Source: Winogradskyella epiphytica
Lineage (GTDB): Bacteria; Bacteroidota; Bacteroidia; Flavobacteriales; Flavobacteriaceae
DNA: 64,000 bases
NCBI RefSeq assembly: GCF_003217215.1
Contig: NZ_QJTD01000002.1
Location: 756,654-820,653 of the forward strand
Direction of reading: 5' to 3'
Shown here: piece after piece, positions 36,593-46,128 of the stretch
Layout of the letters: the number at the start of each line of letters is the position of its first letter
Position numbering within the stretch: the stretch's first letter is position 1
Notes under the pieces: model-generated
Seen by the model: the letters and a program-made list of their open reading frames with translations, nothing else
Database searches by the model: none
What the model was told of the DNA's origin: nothing
Made by a program: the position numbers and the translations under genes

Positions 36593-37222
36593 ACCCAGCT
36601 CCTTCCTTTAGCCAAAGGAAGGTGGTTTTTGCGCCAGCAAAAATCGGAAGGTTTGACCTAAAAGGCGAAGCACTTTTAAAAAGTCAATTTAACTCCTCCA
36701 CAACCAACAACAAACCATTCATAACCTTTCCAACCCCAACCAAGCTCCTTCCTTTAGCCAAAGGAAGGTGGTTTTTGCAACAGCAAAAATCGGAAGGTTT
36801 CACCTAAAAGGCGAAGCACTTTTAAAAAGTCAATTAATATAACAACTTAGCGCTTCCCCAATCAAAAATCAAAAATCCTCAATCAACAATCTCCAACCCC
36901 AAATCTCCATACCAACCAAGCTCCTTCCTTCAGCCAAAGGAAGGTGGTTTTTGCAACAGCAAAAATCGGAAGGTTTGACCTAAAAGGCGAAGCACTTTTA
37001 AAAAGTCAATTAATATAACAACTTAGCGCTTCTCCAATCAAAAATCAAAAATCCTCAATCAACAATCTCCAATCAACAACCTCCAACCCCAAATCTCCAT
37101 ACCAACCCAGCTCCTTCCTTCAGCCGAAGGAAGGTGGTTTTTGTGCCAACAAAAATCGGAAGGTTTGACCTAAAAGGCGAAGCACTTTTAAAAAGTCAAT
37201 TAATATAACAACTTAGCGCTTC
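36593..37222. repeat. Fourfold hairpin repeat inside the polysaccharide cluster
   Basis: Four copies of a ~110-bp unit, with CTCCTTCCTT starting at 36599, 36745, 36921 and 37101. Each unit has three inverted repeats: CCTTCCTTT-AGCC-AAAGGAAGG, TTTTTGC-xxCA-GCAAAAA and ACTTTT-A-AAAAGT. Copies 2-4 also share a right flank reading AATTAATATAACAACTTAGCGCTTC. Changes within copies are few (TTTAGCCAAA or CTTCAGCCGAA). No gene is present between 36512 and 37342; open frames here are translated repeat. Confidence 0.88.
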
Positions 37223-37236
37223 TCCAATCAAAAATC

Positions 37237-37350
37237 AAAAATCCTCAATCTCCAATCTTCAATCTCCAATCTTCAATCTCCAATCTCCAATCTCCAATCT
37301 TCAATCTCCAATCTCCAATCTTCAATCAACAATCTCCAATCTTCAATCAA
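37237..37350. repeat. CAATCTCCAATCTTCAATCTCC tandem tract
   Basis: Tandem 7- to 8-base units (CAATCTC, CAATCTT, CAATCAA) run into the last codons of the following glycosyltransferase gene, which ends in the tract at 37343. This suggests that the C terminus of that protein may have been reshaped by repeat expansion. Confidence 0.7.
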
Positions 37351-38674
37351 CCCTTTCTATCATAGCTCCTTCATCCAACTTCTTACCAGAAAGTCTCCAA
37401 CTTTTTAACACCTGAAAAACCACAATTGGCATCAGCAAGACACTCAAAAGTCCCCCAAGCACCAACATAGGTTTGTTTTTTTTAAATTGGTAAGGCATAA
37501 CAGATAAAGGCACTGTTCTACATAATGCAAATTTAGCCGCTTTGTTTCCAAAATAACGTCTATAAAAATACAAGACACTAGGGATGGGTCTTGGTGCAAA
37601 CCATTTTTTAGTTCTAAAGGCATCCCAACTACCCATCTCCCGTAAGCCACCAGAATCGACCTTTAAATGCAAACGGCCAGAATATGGGTTGGAAATATTT
37701 AAAAACCCCTGTAAATACGCACGTAATCCAAATTCCCCATCGCCCATACGTTGTTTTTCAAATTGCCGATCAAAGAGACCTATACGTTTAAAAACCTCTT
37801 TTTTAATCAAAACATTACCAGTATCTAATTGATCGCTAAGTCTAAAAAAATCATAATTCTCTGGTACTTTTGCTCCTAGCTTCGAAATGGAAACACCAGA
37901 AGAAATAGCTGCATTAAAATAATCTAAACATTTTAAATGCATAGAAATCCAATTGGGATCCACACGGCTATCATCATCAAATAGTAATAGATAATCACCT
38001 GTAGCCTTTTTAATCGCTGTGTTTCTAGCCAGCCAAAGTGCTTTTTCTTCTTGGTAAATAAGCTGTAAATCTAATTGGAAAGACGTATAAAAATTTTCTT
38101 GAAAGGGTTCAGACTGATCGACTACAATAACTTCAAAATTAGTATAGTCTTGTTGTTCTAAATCTTTTAAAACATCTTTTAAATAGATATATCGATTTAG
38201 GGTTGGAATAACGACCGTTATTTTCGGTTGACTTTTGATAAGTGGAGATTGGAAATTCTCCCAATTAGGATATTGAATTGGTGTTTTTAAATAAGTGCTT
38301 CGCTTTGTATGTCTGGTAACATAAAATGCTTTTAATTCTTTAAATGGGTTTTTTAAACTAAAGAGCCTGATAAAAAGAACATAAAGAACCCAGGCTATAT
38401 GAAAATATTTTCGAATAAAACGGTAATCATCTGTTAAAGGTAAGTTATCAAACGCTGTATAAGTTTCGGTTGTTCCAATGTAGCCTTTTTGAATCGCTTG
38501 CCAAGATAAATCATAGGCTCTTGCCAGTGCTGTCTCGTAACCAAAATCTTCATGAAGTTGTTTTAGAACTGAACCTGATAAAACTTCAATTTTTGGGAAT
38601 ACACTGACTCCTGTTTTTATAAACAAACGAAAATAATTGGTGGGCTGTAAGTATTTTAGAAATTCAAATGGCAT
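37343..38674 (-). CDS. Glycosyltransferase family 2 with long N-terminal extension
   Basis: 443 residues. The GT2 domain begins only near 150 (KITVVIPTLNRYIYLKDVL), with VIVVDQSE and DDD in YLLLFDDDSRVDPNW. The ~145-residue N-terminal region has a hydrophobic stretch (HIAWVLYVLFIRLFSL) and no known domain. A hydrophobic helix (GGLLSVLLMPIVVFQVL) near the C terminus suggests membrane anchoring at both ends. The last residues lie in a CAATCT repeat tract. It is the last gene before the fourfold repeat. Confidence 0.82.
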   Translation of the reverse strand: MPFEFLKYLQPTNYFRLFIKTGVSVFPKIEVLSGSVLKQLHEDFGYETALARAYDLSWQAIQKGYIGTTETYTAFDNLPLTDDYRFIRKYFHIAWVLYVLFIRLFSLKNPFKELKAFYVTRHTKRSTYLKTPIQYPNWENFQSPLIKSQPKITVVIPTLNRYIYLKDVLKDLEQQDYTNFEVIVVDQSEPFQENFYTSFQLDLQLIYQEEKALWLARNTAIKKATGDYLLLFDDDSRVDPNWISMHLKCLDYFNAAISSGVSISKLGAKVPENYDFFRLSDQLDTGNVLIKKEVFKRIGLFDRQFEKQRMGDGEFGLRAYLQGFLNISNPYSGRLHLKVDSGGLREMGSWDAFRTKKWFAPRPIPSVLYFYRRYFGNKAAKFALCRTVPLSVMPYQFKKNKPMLVLGGLLSVLLMPIVVFQVLKSWRLSGKKLDEGAMIERVD

Positions 38675-38730
38675 TAATAGCGTTTACTAATATAGTTTTA
38701 AAGCTGAAAAGTATTTTAAAATCGGATGTT

Positions 38731-39804
38731 TTAATTTAAAATGACTGTCTTTATTTGATTATAAATAAGTTCCTTTTCAAAAGATTCCTCATACATCCTT
38801 TTAAAATAATTGGACTCTAATCCTGTATAATTTAGATAAGGGTCTAATTTATCAATTAAATCTGAAATGTCATGTGGATTAAAACTAAATTGGTCAATTG
38901 AGAATTTTTTCCTATTAATAAAATCCAAAGCTCCAAAAGTATTTGAAACCAAAACGGAGGTGCCCAATGCAATAGCTTCAATAAAGACCAACCCAAAAGC
39001 TTCATAAAAACTCGGTAAGACTATCACATCCATGGCTTTATAAAACGAAGTCATCTCATTTACATTTAACAAACCTAAAAATATTACATCGTCTTCCATA
39101 TCCAAATCCGTTACCATTTGCTGTAAATGCTTTTTATAAGGTCCGTTTCCTGCAATGAACAATCTAACAGTTTGTTTTCTATTGTTCTTTAACTGAGATA
39201 AGGCTTCTATTACCATAGCATGATTTTTATTGGCAAATAACCGTCCTGGGCAACCAATGTTTACAACCGACTCTTGCTTTGATATTTTTAAATTATTGGG
39301 ATTAGAGCTATAGTTTTCAATAGATGTCCAAAAAGGGATGCGTCTAGTTTTATCTTTTGGAACCTTGTACACCGTATGCATTTCACTTTGTAAAGATTTT
39401 GAATTGGTCAGTACAACATCCGCCAAATTTAAGTAGAGCGATTTATTCCATATTTTTAACAAGTTCGGTTTGGTGTGCCCAAAAGCTGTATGGAACCACG
39501 CAATATTTATTTTTACCCCTAATAGCTTTCCAAATAAAATAGCGGGATTAATATAACTAAAATTAGAAATGACCACATCAGGCTTAATTTGTTTAATTAT
39601 CTTATAGATCTCCCTATAGTTTGCAACTAAATTTCCTCGCTTTTCACCATAAAAACTCACATTGTTTATTTTAAATTGAGATTTTTCATGCTTTAAGTAA
39701 AAATTGACCACCTCAAAACCATCTGCACAAAGTTTTTCCGAAAGCTCTTGAAAAAACTCAGATAATAGGCTTTTGTTGTACGTATAAAGAATTAATATTT
39801 TCAA
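38731..39804 (-). CDS. Glycosyltransferase family 4
   Basis: 357 residues. It starts MKILILYTYNKSLLSEFFQEL. The donor domain has IGCPGRLFANKNHAMVIEAL, LFIAGNGPYKKHL and the E-x7-E motif YEAFGLVFIEAIALGTSVLV. It ends about 57 bases before the extended GT2 gene. Thirteen bases upstream lies the pair of uncharacterised paralogues, so these genes are likely co-transcribed. Confidence 0.88.
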   Translation of the reverse strand: MKILILYTYNKSLLSEFFQELSEKLCADGFEVVNFYLKHEKSQFKINNVSFYGEKRGNLVANYREIYKIIKQIKPDVVISNFSYINPAILFGKLLGVKINIAWFHTAFGHTKPNLLKIWNKSLYLNLADVVLTNSKSLQSEMHTVYKVPKDKTRRIPFWTSIENYSSNPNNLKISKQESVVNIGCPGRLFANKNHAMVIEALSQLKNNRKQTVRLFIAGNGPYKKHLQQMVTDLDMEDDVIFLGLLNVNEMTSFYKAMDVIVLPSFYEAFGLVFIEAIALGTSVLVSNTFGALDFINRKKFSIDQFSFNPHDISDLIDKLDPYLNYTGLESNYFKRMYEESFEKELIYNQIKTVILN

Positions 39805-39816
39805 TAATTTATGGTT

Positions 39817-40584
39817 TTAACCTTTATGTTCGAGTTTTATTTTGTGTGATATTTTACGATAATAATATGGAGCTTTAACAAAATGTCTTACCCGTTTGGC
39901 TGTCGCAGAAATAAAGCTATCTTCATAAGATGTTCCAAAACCAGCATTGACACCTTCAATCCTTAAAGGACGTTTCAGTTGCTTATAAGTCCCATTAAAT
40001 TTTAGATATTCAAAAACAGAATCCCATAATGCCATCTCTATTGAATATTTGAGATTTATTGCTCGTCCTACCTGTTCTAAATAAGGGAAAAAATCTTTGG
40101 TAAAAAAGAAGCACCGAGCATCCATTTTAGTCACTTTATAAATATTACAAGAATAAACTTTTTTATATCTCTTCGTTAAAGCGAAAAAATTTGAATTTAA
40201 ATCTATGATATTTAATATTTTTAGTCTTCCAGTAATTTTTACAATAGCATCAGATTTTGAAATAAATTTAGAATGAAAAATTGAATAACTTATAATTTCG
40301 AGCTCTTTTGCTCCTTTTCCTCTATCTGGTATAGATGGTTCGGATTTGTATGTTAAAAACTCCAATCTATCCTTATTATCGTCATGTTCAAATTCACTTT
40401 CAATTGAGGTTCCTGAGTTTTCAGTAAAATCAATATTTAAGCTCGTTTTTTCCAAATAAAACTTTATAGCTTCAATATACTGCGCTCTTCTTGTATCAGG
40501 ATCTTTTAAAGCCAAAGTTGCAAAACTATTGGGATTAATAGTACCGGTCATAAGAATAACTATATTATTTTTAATTATATCCAT
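39817..40584 (-). CDS. Uncharacterised polysaccharide-cluster protein (paralogue A)
   Basis: 255 residues, no signal or TM. Conserved with its upstream neighbour: MTGTINPNSFATLALKDPD, FTENSG, RLEFLTYKSEP, DRGKGAKELEIISY, KITGRLKILNI and RCFFFTKDF. The pattern of an N-terminal beta strand, a central KGKGAKE loop and KxTGRLK recalls small GT-A glycosyltransferases found in capsule loci, but I cannot name the family. A role in adding or modifying a sugar is inferred from context only. Confidence 0.6.
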   Translation of the reverse strand: MDIIKNNIVILMTGTINPNSFATLALKDPDTRRAQYIEAIKFYLEKTSLNIDFTENSGTSIESEFEHDDNKDRLEFLTYKSEPSIPDRGKGAKELEIISYSIFHSKFISKSDAIVKITGRLKILNIIDLNSNFFALTKRYKKVYSCNIYKVTKMDARCFFFTKDFFPYLEQVGRAINLKYSIEMALWDSVFEYLKFNGTYKQLKRPLRIEGVNAGFGTSYEDSFISATAKRVRHFVKAPYYYRKISHKIKLEHKG

Positions 40585-40690
40585 ATTTATAAATCTTATA
40601 AGTTCTTTTCTTGAAAAAATTTTTATAAAAAGAGTTTTGTTTTAAGCCTAATGAATTAATAACTATAGTGTTATTCAGTTTAGTTATAAA

Positions 40691-41440
40691 TTAAATGTCT
40701 TTTTTTAGTTTTAAATAACAATATGGCGCTCTAAAATAATGTCTAACACACTTTATCTGTGCAATTAAAGGACTATCATCGTAAGGCGTTCCAAATCCAC
40801 CACTAATCCCACTTACTCTTAAAGGTCTTTTAAACTGTTTATATTCACTTCCATCTCTTAAATACTGCAATCCAGAGTCCCATAGAGCCTGCTCAAATGA
40901 ATATTTAAGATTAATAAGCTTACCAAACGTTTCTAAACATGGCCAAAAATCCTTTGTAAAGAAAAAACAACGTGAATCCATTCTTGTTAATTTATAGATA
41001 TTACAGGCAAGTAAATTTTTTTTGTTTTTATTAAAAAATGAAAAATCCTTATGTAATTTATGAATATTTAAAATCTTTAATCTACCAGTAACTTTAATAA
41101 TAGCATCAGAATCTGATATAAATTCAGAATGATACATAGCATAGTGTATAATTTCAAGTTCCTTGGCTCCTTTTCCTTTATCTGGTGTTGTTGGTTCTGA
41201 CTTGTATGTTAAAAATTCTAATCTCTCTTTGTCCTTAAAATTGTCAAACTCATTTTCTATTGAACATCCTGAATTTTCAGTAAAAACAATACTTAAATTC
41301 GTTGTTGACAAATAAAACTTTATGGCTTCAATATATTGATTCCTTCTTACATCAGGATCTTTTAATGCCAAAGTATCAAAACTATTAGGGGTAATTGTAC
41401 CGGTCAAAAGAAGAGTTATATGGTTTTTAACGTCATTCAT
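40691..41440 (-). CDS. Uncharacterised polysaccharide-cluster protein (paralogue B)
   Basis: About 249 residues from the ATG at 41440, chosen because MNDVKNHITLLLTGTITPN aligns with the start of paralogue A. The longer frame to 41482 would run into the preceding GT4 gene. It is roughly 60% identical by eye to paralogue A along its length, with the same order of motifs and similar C-terminal lengths. The tandem position argues for a duplication within the cluster, with divergence toward a second acceptor or donor. Confidence 0.6.
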   Translation of the reverse strand: MNDVKNHITLLLTGTITPNSFDTLALKDPDVRRNQYIEAIKFYLSTTNLSIVFTENSGCSIENEFDNFKDKERLEFLTYKSEPTTPDKGKGAKELEIIHYAMYHSEFISDSDAIIKVTGRLKILNIHKLHKDFSFFNKNKKNLLACNIYKLTRMDSRCFFFTKDFWPCLETFGKLINLKYSFEQALWDSGLQYLRDGSEYKQFKRPLRVSGISGGFGTPYDDSPLIAQIKCVRHYFRAPYCYLKLKKDI

Positions 41441-41456
41441 AGTATTTTTATTGATT

Positions 41457-42521
41457 CTATAAGCTCTTGAAAAAAGTAGCATCTCGATCTATCGCATAAG
41501 AAGTTTCATAGTATTTTATAAACCTTTTGTAACCAGAGGTTGCTAAGAAATTTCTATAACTTTCATCCATTAAAAGTGTTTCTAATTTATTAACCAAATC
41601 ATCAGAACGGTCTGTTTCAAATAATAATCCTGTTTCTTCATGAATAATAATTTCTTTAATACCTGTATTATTCGCACCTATTACACAAGTGCCAGTACTC
41701 ATAGCCTCAATAACGGTAAAGCCAAAGGCTTCAGAACGACTTGGAATAATAGTGCAATACGATTTTTTATAAGCGCTCAATACAGATTCTTTGTTTTTTT
41801 CACCTAAAAATGAAACGTGGTTAGAAACACCTAATGCTATTGTAAGATCGAGTAATTCATTTAAAAATGGACCTTGACCAATGATATCCAAACGCATAAT
41901 CGGGAATTTCTTAACTATTTGAGAAAACGCACGGATTAAAACATCAATGCCTTTGCTAGAATGCAAACGTCCAACATATAATAAATTCTTATTATCCGTG
42001 GTTACCCCTTGTAATGTGGAACTATAATCTTTAACTGAATTTGGAAGTACCGTTATTTTACGAGATGGTATTTTAAAAAAATTGGCAACATCTATTTTAG
42101 TCGCATTGGAGTTGGTTATAATAGTGGTAGCTAAGCTATAAATAAAAGACTTTCTTAGCACCTTATATCTTTTTTGAGCATATTGAGAGCTTAAAGTTCT
42201 TATCCAAGCAACTCTATTTTTAACACCAAACAGCCTACCAACAATTAAAAACATATTAACAAAACCAAACATAGAAATCATTAGGTCTGGCTTATAAGTT
42301 TGGACTAATTTGAAAAGAAACCAAAAATCTTTCCATGTTGTTGGCCGTACTGATGGCCACTTTAAAACAACTATATTTTCATTTAGCTTAATTTTTGTAT
42401 CTCGAATTTTACCTGCTATTACTATAACCTTATAATCCTGTGATAATTTATTGCTCAACGTTATAAAATAATCACCTGTGGAAGTTGACATAATATTATA
42501 AGAAAGAAAACAGGTTTTCAT
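41457..42521 (-). CDS. Glycosyltransferase family 4
   Basis: 354 residues. N-terminal KTCFLSYNIMSTSTGDYFITL with a serine/threonine-rich acceptor loop. Donor side LLYVGRLHSSKGIDVLIRAFS, LDIIGQGPFLNELLDL and the E-x7-E motif SEAFGFTVIEAMSTGTCVIGA. It stops 16 bases before the ATG of paralogue B. A 97-base gap separates it from the exostosin-like gene, which includes a poly-T stretch on the minus strand side. Confidence 0.88.
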   Translation of the reverse strand: MKTCFLSYNIMSTSTGDYFITLSNKLSQDYKVIVIAGKIRDTKIKLNENIVVLKWPSVRPTTWKDFWFLFKLVQTYKPDLMISMFGFVNMFLIVGRLFGVKNRVAWIRTLSSQYAQKRYKVLRKSFIYSLATTIITNSNATKIDVANFFKIPSRKITVLPNSVKDYSSTLQGVTTDNKNLLYVGRLHSSKGIDVLIRAFSQIVKKFPIMRLDIIGQGPFLNELLDLTIALGVSNHVSFLGEKNKESVLSAYKKSYCTIIPSRSEAFGFTVIEAMSTGTCVIGANNTGIKEIIIHEETGLLFETDRSDDLVNKLETLLMDESYRNFLATSGYKRFIKYYETSYAIDRDATFFKSL

Positions 42522-42618
42522 TTATTTGTTTTTTTTTTTAAATACAGTCTAGAAAATCTAATATTACAACTCCTATAATTTATAACTTTCAGAAGCACTT
42601 TTATTTTTAGCCACTCTA

Positions 42619-43680
42619 TTATATATTCACCTCTTGTGCTTCAAAAAAACCAGATAAGGTTAATTTTTCACGCCACAACTTACGATTTTTTTTAAACAAA
42701 GCGCTTAAAGCATCCGGATCTAATTGTTGATGAAAGTCTAATAAAATTTGTGATATGTTACGTCTATCCTTATAGTCCACCCAAACAACATGGTCTTTCC
42801 AATCAATGATATCGGACAAGGGTAAATACCCATCAGTATGCACATATAAAGGAATACGTCCCATCATAAGGGTTTCATAGAAACGCACAGAAAAATTCCC
42901 AGCACCACGGACACATAATACGTATTGCGAGTCTAATATATTATTATAAAAATCCGCAGTTGTGCTATCTGTTTCTTTATTCTTAGTTACACCTGCACGA
43001 TATTTTAATCGTTTAATAAAGCGACTATCAATAGCTGCATTAATTTCCAATCGCTTTAACAAAGAGGCTCGTAAATAACTTGTTGACAAAATTTCCTGTG
43101 GCTCATGACTATTAAATCGTAAGTAGCTTCTTAAATTTCTATAAACCTGTTTGGCAACTTCTAGAATGGCATTTTTTTTAGAATCAATTGCTAACCCACA
43201 AAATCCGACGATTGGTTGTGCACTGTAGTCAATATTTAAATACGTTTTATTTAATTTATTCTTAGTTAAATAATCTTCTATAATAGATGGAAAACCAACA
43301 TGACCTTGTTGTTTATTGGAGATATAACCACTCTGTCTGAATACTTTTAGATTTTTAATTGGCGGTAATTTCACACCAAAATCACCATTATTTATAGACC
43401 ATATTGGTTTACCCAGCCCTTGTGCCTTTTCAATAAAAGCATATGCTAAAGCCAATTGTTTAGTATTGGCGTAATAATTCCAAGACATAGGTAAAATAAC
43501 AACTTCGGCGTCACCTATAGCTTCAACTATAATAAAATTGCGTGCACTAACACCATAGCCTTTTATCCTTTGGACATCAGTAAAATTAGCATCTTTTATA
43601 AAGGGTTTTAATAAAGGAAATACTTGGCGACGGTAGGAAGCGTTATAATGTTCAGGTGGATAGTATAGTTTCATATTCAA
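42619..43680 (-). CDS. Exostosin-like glycosyltransferase (GT47-type C-terminal motif)
   Basis: 353 residues. The C-terminal half has QYVLCVRGAGNFSVRFYETL followed by MGRIPLYVHTDGYLPLSDIIDW, a close match to the exostosin-domain signature (CPRGxGNxSxRFYE...GRIPV) of GT47 enzymes. The N-terminal half (MKLYYPPEHYNASYRRQVFP) contains the acceptor-side strands. It adds a sugar of unknown type. It stops 16 bases downstream of the SGNH gene (in transcription order) and is likely in the same transcript. Confidence 0.78.
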   Translation of the reverse strand: MNMKLYYPPEHYNASYRRQVFPLLKPFIKDANFTDVQRIKGYGVSARNFIIVEAIGDAEVVILPMSWNYYANTKQLALAYAFIEKAQGLGKPIWSINNGDFGVKLPPIKNLKVFRQSGYISNKQQGHVGFPSIIEDYLTKNKLNKTYLNIDYSAQPIVGFCGLAIDSKKNAILEVAKQVYRNLRSYLRFNSHEPQEILSTSYLRASLLKRLEINAAIDSRFIKRLKYRAGVTKNKETDSTTADFYNNILDSQYVLCVRGAGNFSVRFYETLMMGRIPLYVHTDGYLPLSDIIDWKDHVVWVDYKDRRNISQILLDFHQQLDPDALSALFKKNRKLWREKLTLSGFFEAQEVNI

Positions 43681-43695
43681 AAATAATAACGCTTG

Positions 43696-44592
43696 TCAGT
43701 TTTTAAAATAGGTATTACTAAACAAACTTGTAAACGCTTCTGCACCCTTTTTACTTAAATGCGAAGGGTCACCAAAGTAATCCATTTCCCTAAAAACACC
43801 TGAAAAATCACGATAATTAGGTAATTGCTCCTTTAAAACTTCAGTATTAATTGAAGTATTATAATAGGGAGCTGTAAAAAAGAATAAATCAATATTTTCT
43901 TTTTTACAAATATCTATAATAATTTGTAATTGATTATTTTTTTTGTTTTCAAGTTTTATAGTACTTAATTCTCTACGCTTCTGCATGATTCCTGAAGGTA
44001 CAGCAAACCCATTAGTAGAATCAAACTTATTGGCGTTTATAAAACTCATCATAATTTCTCGAAATCCTAATTTAGAATCATAAACCATATAACGATAAAA
44101 TGGAATGTACTTTTTATAAACCGCTGCAGAATCAACAGTTTTAATCTCATTATAAATATAGTCGTCTTTTATAAATGGCATCCAAGGAATTATTGCTATG
44201 GGATCTAAACGCTCTTTATTATATTGTTCATCTACTTGAATAAATATCTTTTTAGTTTTTTGATGCTTTAAAAATTCTTTAACCATCAATTTAATTTCAA
44301 AATTATTAGATCCAGGATAGCCAAGGTTGATACCGCTTAAGCCTGTTTCAGATTTAATTTGTTGCGGATTTAAATGAAAAAAGACGCGTGAAGATCCAAA
44401 AATAGCATAATCGAATTGTTGATTGGGCTCCTTATTCATTAGCCAATTCACTTTGTTTCTTGCATATACTGGATGACTGTAAATTTGGGTGTACACCAAA
44501 TCCAAAATCACTAAAAGGATAAAAAAAACAGTTAAAGCAAATACAAATTGTTTGAAAAATGTTTTCATGCGGTTATAGTTGTTGTTTTTCAA
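43696..44592 (-). CDS. SGNH-type acyl-transfer protein, partner of MBOAT 1
   Basis: 298 residues: one N-terminal TM (FFKQFVFALTVFFILLVILDL) and a periplasmic SGNH-hydrolase-like domain. Block I is GSSR at 66-69 (YAIFGSSRVFFHLNP) and block V is D275-P-S-H278 (FGDPSHLSKKGAEAF). The pairing of a TM-anchored SGNH protein with an upstream MBOAT gene matches the AlgI/AlgJ and DltB/DltD arrangement, in which the MBOAT passes an acyl group across the membrane and the SGNH protein places it on the polymer. O-acetylation is likely but not proven. Confidence 0.75.
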   Translation of the reverse strand: MKNNNYNRMKTFFKQFVFALTVFFILLVILDLVYTQIYSHPVYARNKVNWLMNKEPNQQFDYAIFGSSRVFFHLNPQQIKSETGLSGINLGYPGSNNFEIKLMVKEFLKHQKTKKIFIQVDEQYNKERLDPIAIIPWMPFIKDDYIYNEIKTVDSAAVYKKYIPFYRYMVYDSKLGFREIMMSFINANKFDSTNGFAVPSGIMQKRRELSTIKLENKKNNQLQIIIDICKKENIDLFFFTAPYYNTSINTEVLKEQLPNYRDFSGVFREMDYFGDPSHLSKKGAEAFTSLFSNTYFKN

Positions 44593-44661
44593 AAGTCATA
44601 TAGTATGTCTAAATAATCACGCACTTGAGTATTAACTTTTAGTTGTGAAAACGTTTTAATC

Positions 44662-46098
44662 TTAAAATTGAAAATAAATAAACTCTTGGATATTAGAAAA
44701 ACTACCAAATACAACAATTAATAATACAATTAAAAGCATAAATACTGTTGGGTGTTTCACATTTTTAATAGGGTGCTCTTTTTGTCTCGAAAACCACTCA
44801 ATCAGTATTAGCATGCTTAATAGTGGCAATAATTCAAAAGCAAAACGGTTTAATTTCAGTCGGTCACTTAACTCAATGGAAAACTTAAAAATATTTTTAA
44901 TGTATAAAAATGCTATTTCTACATTTTCGGCTCTAAAAAATATCCATGCGAAAATGGTGAACCCAAAAGTCGTAACCATTTGAAACAACTCTTTTAAGTT
45001 AGGCAACCAACTATTTTCTGCTACAACATTAGTATGCACCCGATTTTTATTTTTTAATAACAAAGGCAAAAAATATACGGCATTTAGTGCACCCCAAATA
45101 ATAAAAGTCCAATTCGCACCATGCCAAAAGCCACTAACGATAAATATAATAAAAACATTACGAATTTGATTGCCTTTAGAACCTCGAGATCCACCTAAGG
45201 GAATATATAAATAATCTCGAAACCATGTAGAAAGTGAGATGTGCCAACGCCTCCAAAACTCGGCAATATCTCTAGAGAAATAAGGTGTGGCAAAATTCTG
45301 CTTTAAATTAAAACCAAAGAGTTTAGAGGTTCCAATAGCAATGTCTGAATAGCCTGAAAAATCACCATAAATTTGAAAGGCAAAGTAAATAGCACCCAAT
45401 AAAAGCGTGGAGGAGGAATAGTCTGTGTAATTATTAAAAATATCATTTGCAAATTGTGCGCAGTTGTCAGCAATAACCACTTTTTTAAATAAACCCCATA
45501 TTATTTGCCGTAAGCCATCTATAGCTAATTTAGAGTTGAATTGCCTTTTTACATAAAACTGAGGCAATAAATTGGACGCACGTTCAATGGGACCAGCCAC
45601 TAATTGCGGAAAGAAGCTTACAAAAGCGGCAAAGGATACAAAATTCTTAGTGGGTTCTAATTGCCTTCTATAAACATCAATAGTATAACTTAAAGTTTGA
45701 AACGTATAAAAACTAATACCAACAGGTAAAATAATATTAAGGGAACGGCCTTGAATCTCAGTGCCAAAAAAAGAAAACGCGGTCACAAAATTATCCAAGA
45801 AAAAGTTATAGTATTTAAAAAAACCTAGAAAACCTAAGTTCACAAGAATACTAATCCATAAGAGAATTTTCCGTTTACTTAAATCATTTTGCTTCGATAA
45901 AGCCACGCCCACTGCATAATCTACTAACGTACTAAAAAGAATTAAAGAGAGGAAACGCCAGTCCCACCAGCCGTAAAACACATAACTACTAATAACTATA
46001 AAGAAGTTTTGTAATTTCAGGTTTTTGTTAACTACAAACCAGTAAATAATAAAAACAACAGGTAAAAAAATAGCAAAATCTATGGAGTTAAATAGCAT
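44662..46098 (-). CDS. MBOAT family O-acyltransferase (copy 1)
   Basis: 478 residues, about eleven TM helices. Motifs: MLFNSIDFAIFLPVVFIIYW, FFPQLVAGPIERASNLLPQF, YGDFSGYSDIAIG, FWRRWHISLSTWFRDYLYIP and SGFWHGANWTFIIWG with the catalytic His. This is the AlgI/DltB/PatA class that moves acyl groups from a cytosolic donor to extracytoplasmic polysaccharide. It is nearly identical in layout to copy 2, with the same length. It lies 31 bases after a GT4 gene, upstream of its SGNH partner. Confidence 0.93.
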   Translation of the reverse strand: MLFNSIDFAIFLPVVFIIYWFVVNKNLKLQNFFIVISSYVFYGWWDWRFLSLILFSTLVDYAVGVALSKQNDLSKRKILLWISILVNLGFLGFFKYYNFFLDNFVTAFSFFGTEIQGRSLNIILPVGISFYTFQTLSYTIDVYRRQLEPTKNFVSFAAFVSFFPQLVAGPIERASNLLPQFYVKRQFNSKLAIDGLRQIIWGLFKKVVIADNCAQFANDIFNNYTDYSSSTLLLGAIYFAFQIYGDFSGYSDIAIGTSKLFGFNLKQNFATPYFSRDIAEFWRRWHISLSTWFRDYLYIPLGGSRGSKGNQIRNVFIIFIVSGFWHGANWTFIIWGALNAVYFLPLLLKNKNRVHTNVVAENSWLPNLKELFQMVTTFGFTIFAWIFFRAENVEIAFLYIKNIFKFSIELSDRLKLNRFAFELLPLLSMLILIEWFSRQKEHPIKNVKHPTVFMLLIVLLIVVFGSFSNIQEFIYFQF

Positions 46099-46128
46099 TT
46101 TAGTAAAGTCTTGTTTAATAGTTTAAAA

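Noticed and set aside
36440-36807. Frames over the fourfold hairpin repeat
   Set aside because: They encode the repeat unit twice (LLPLAKGRWFLxQQKSEG) and lack other support.
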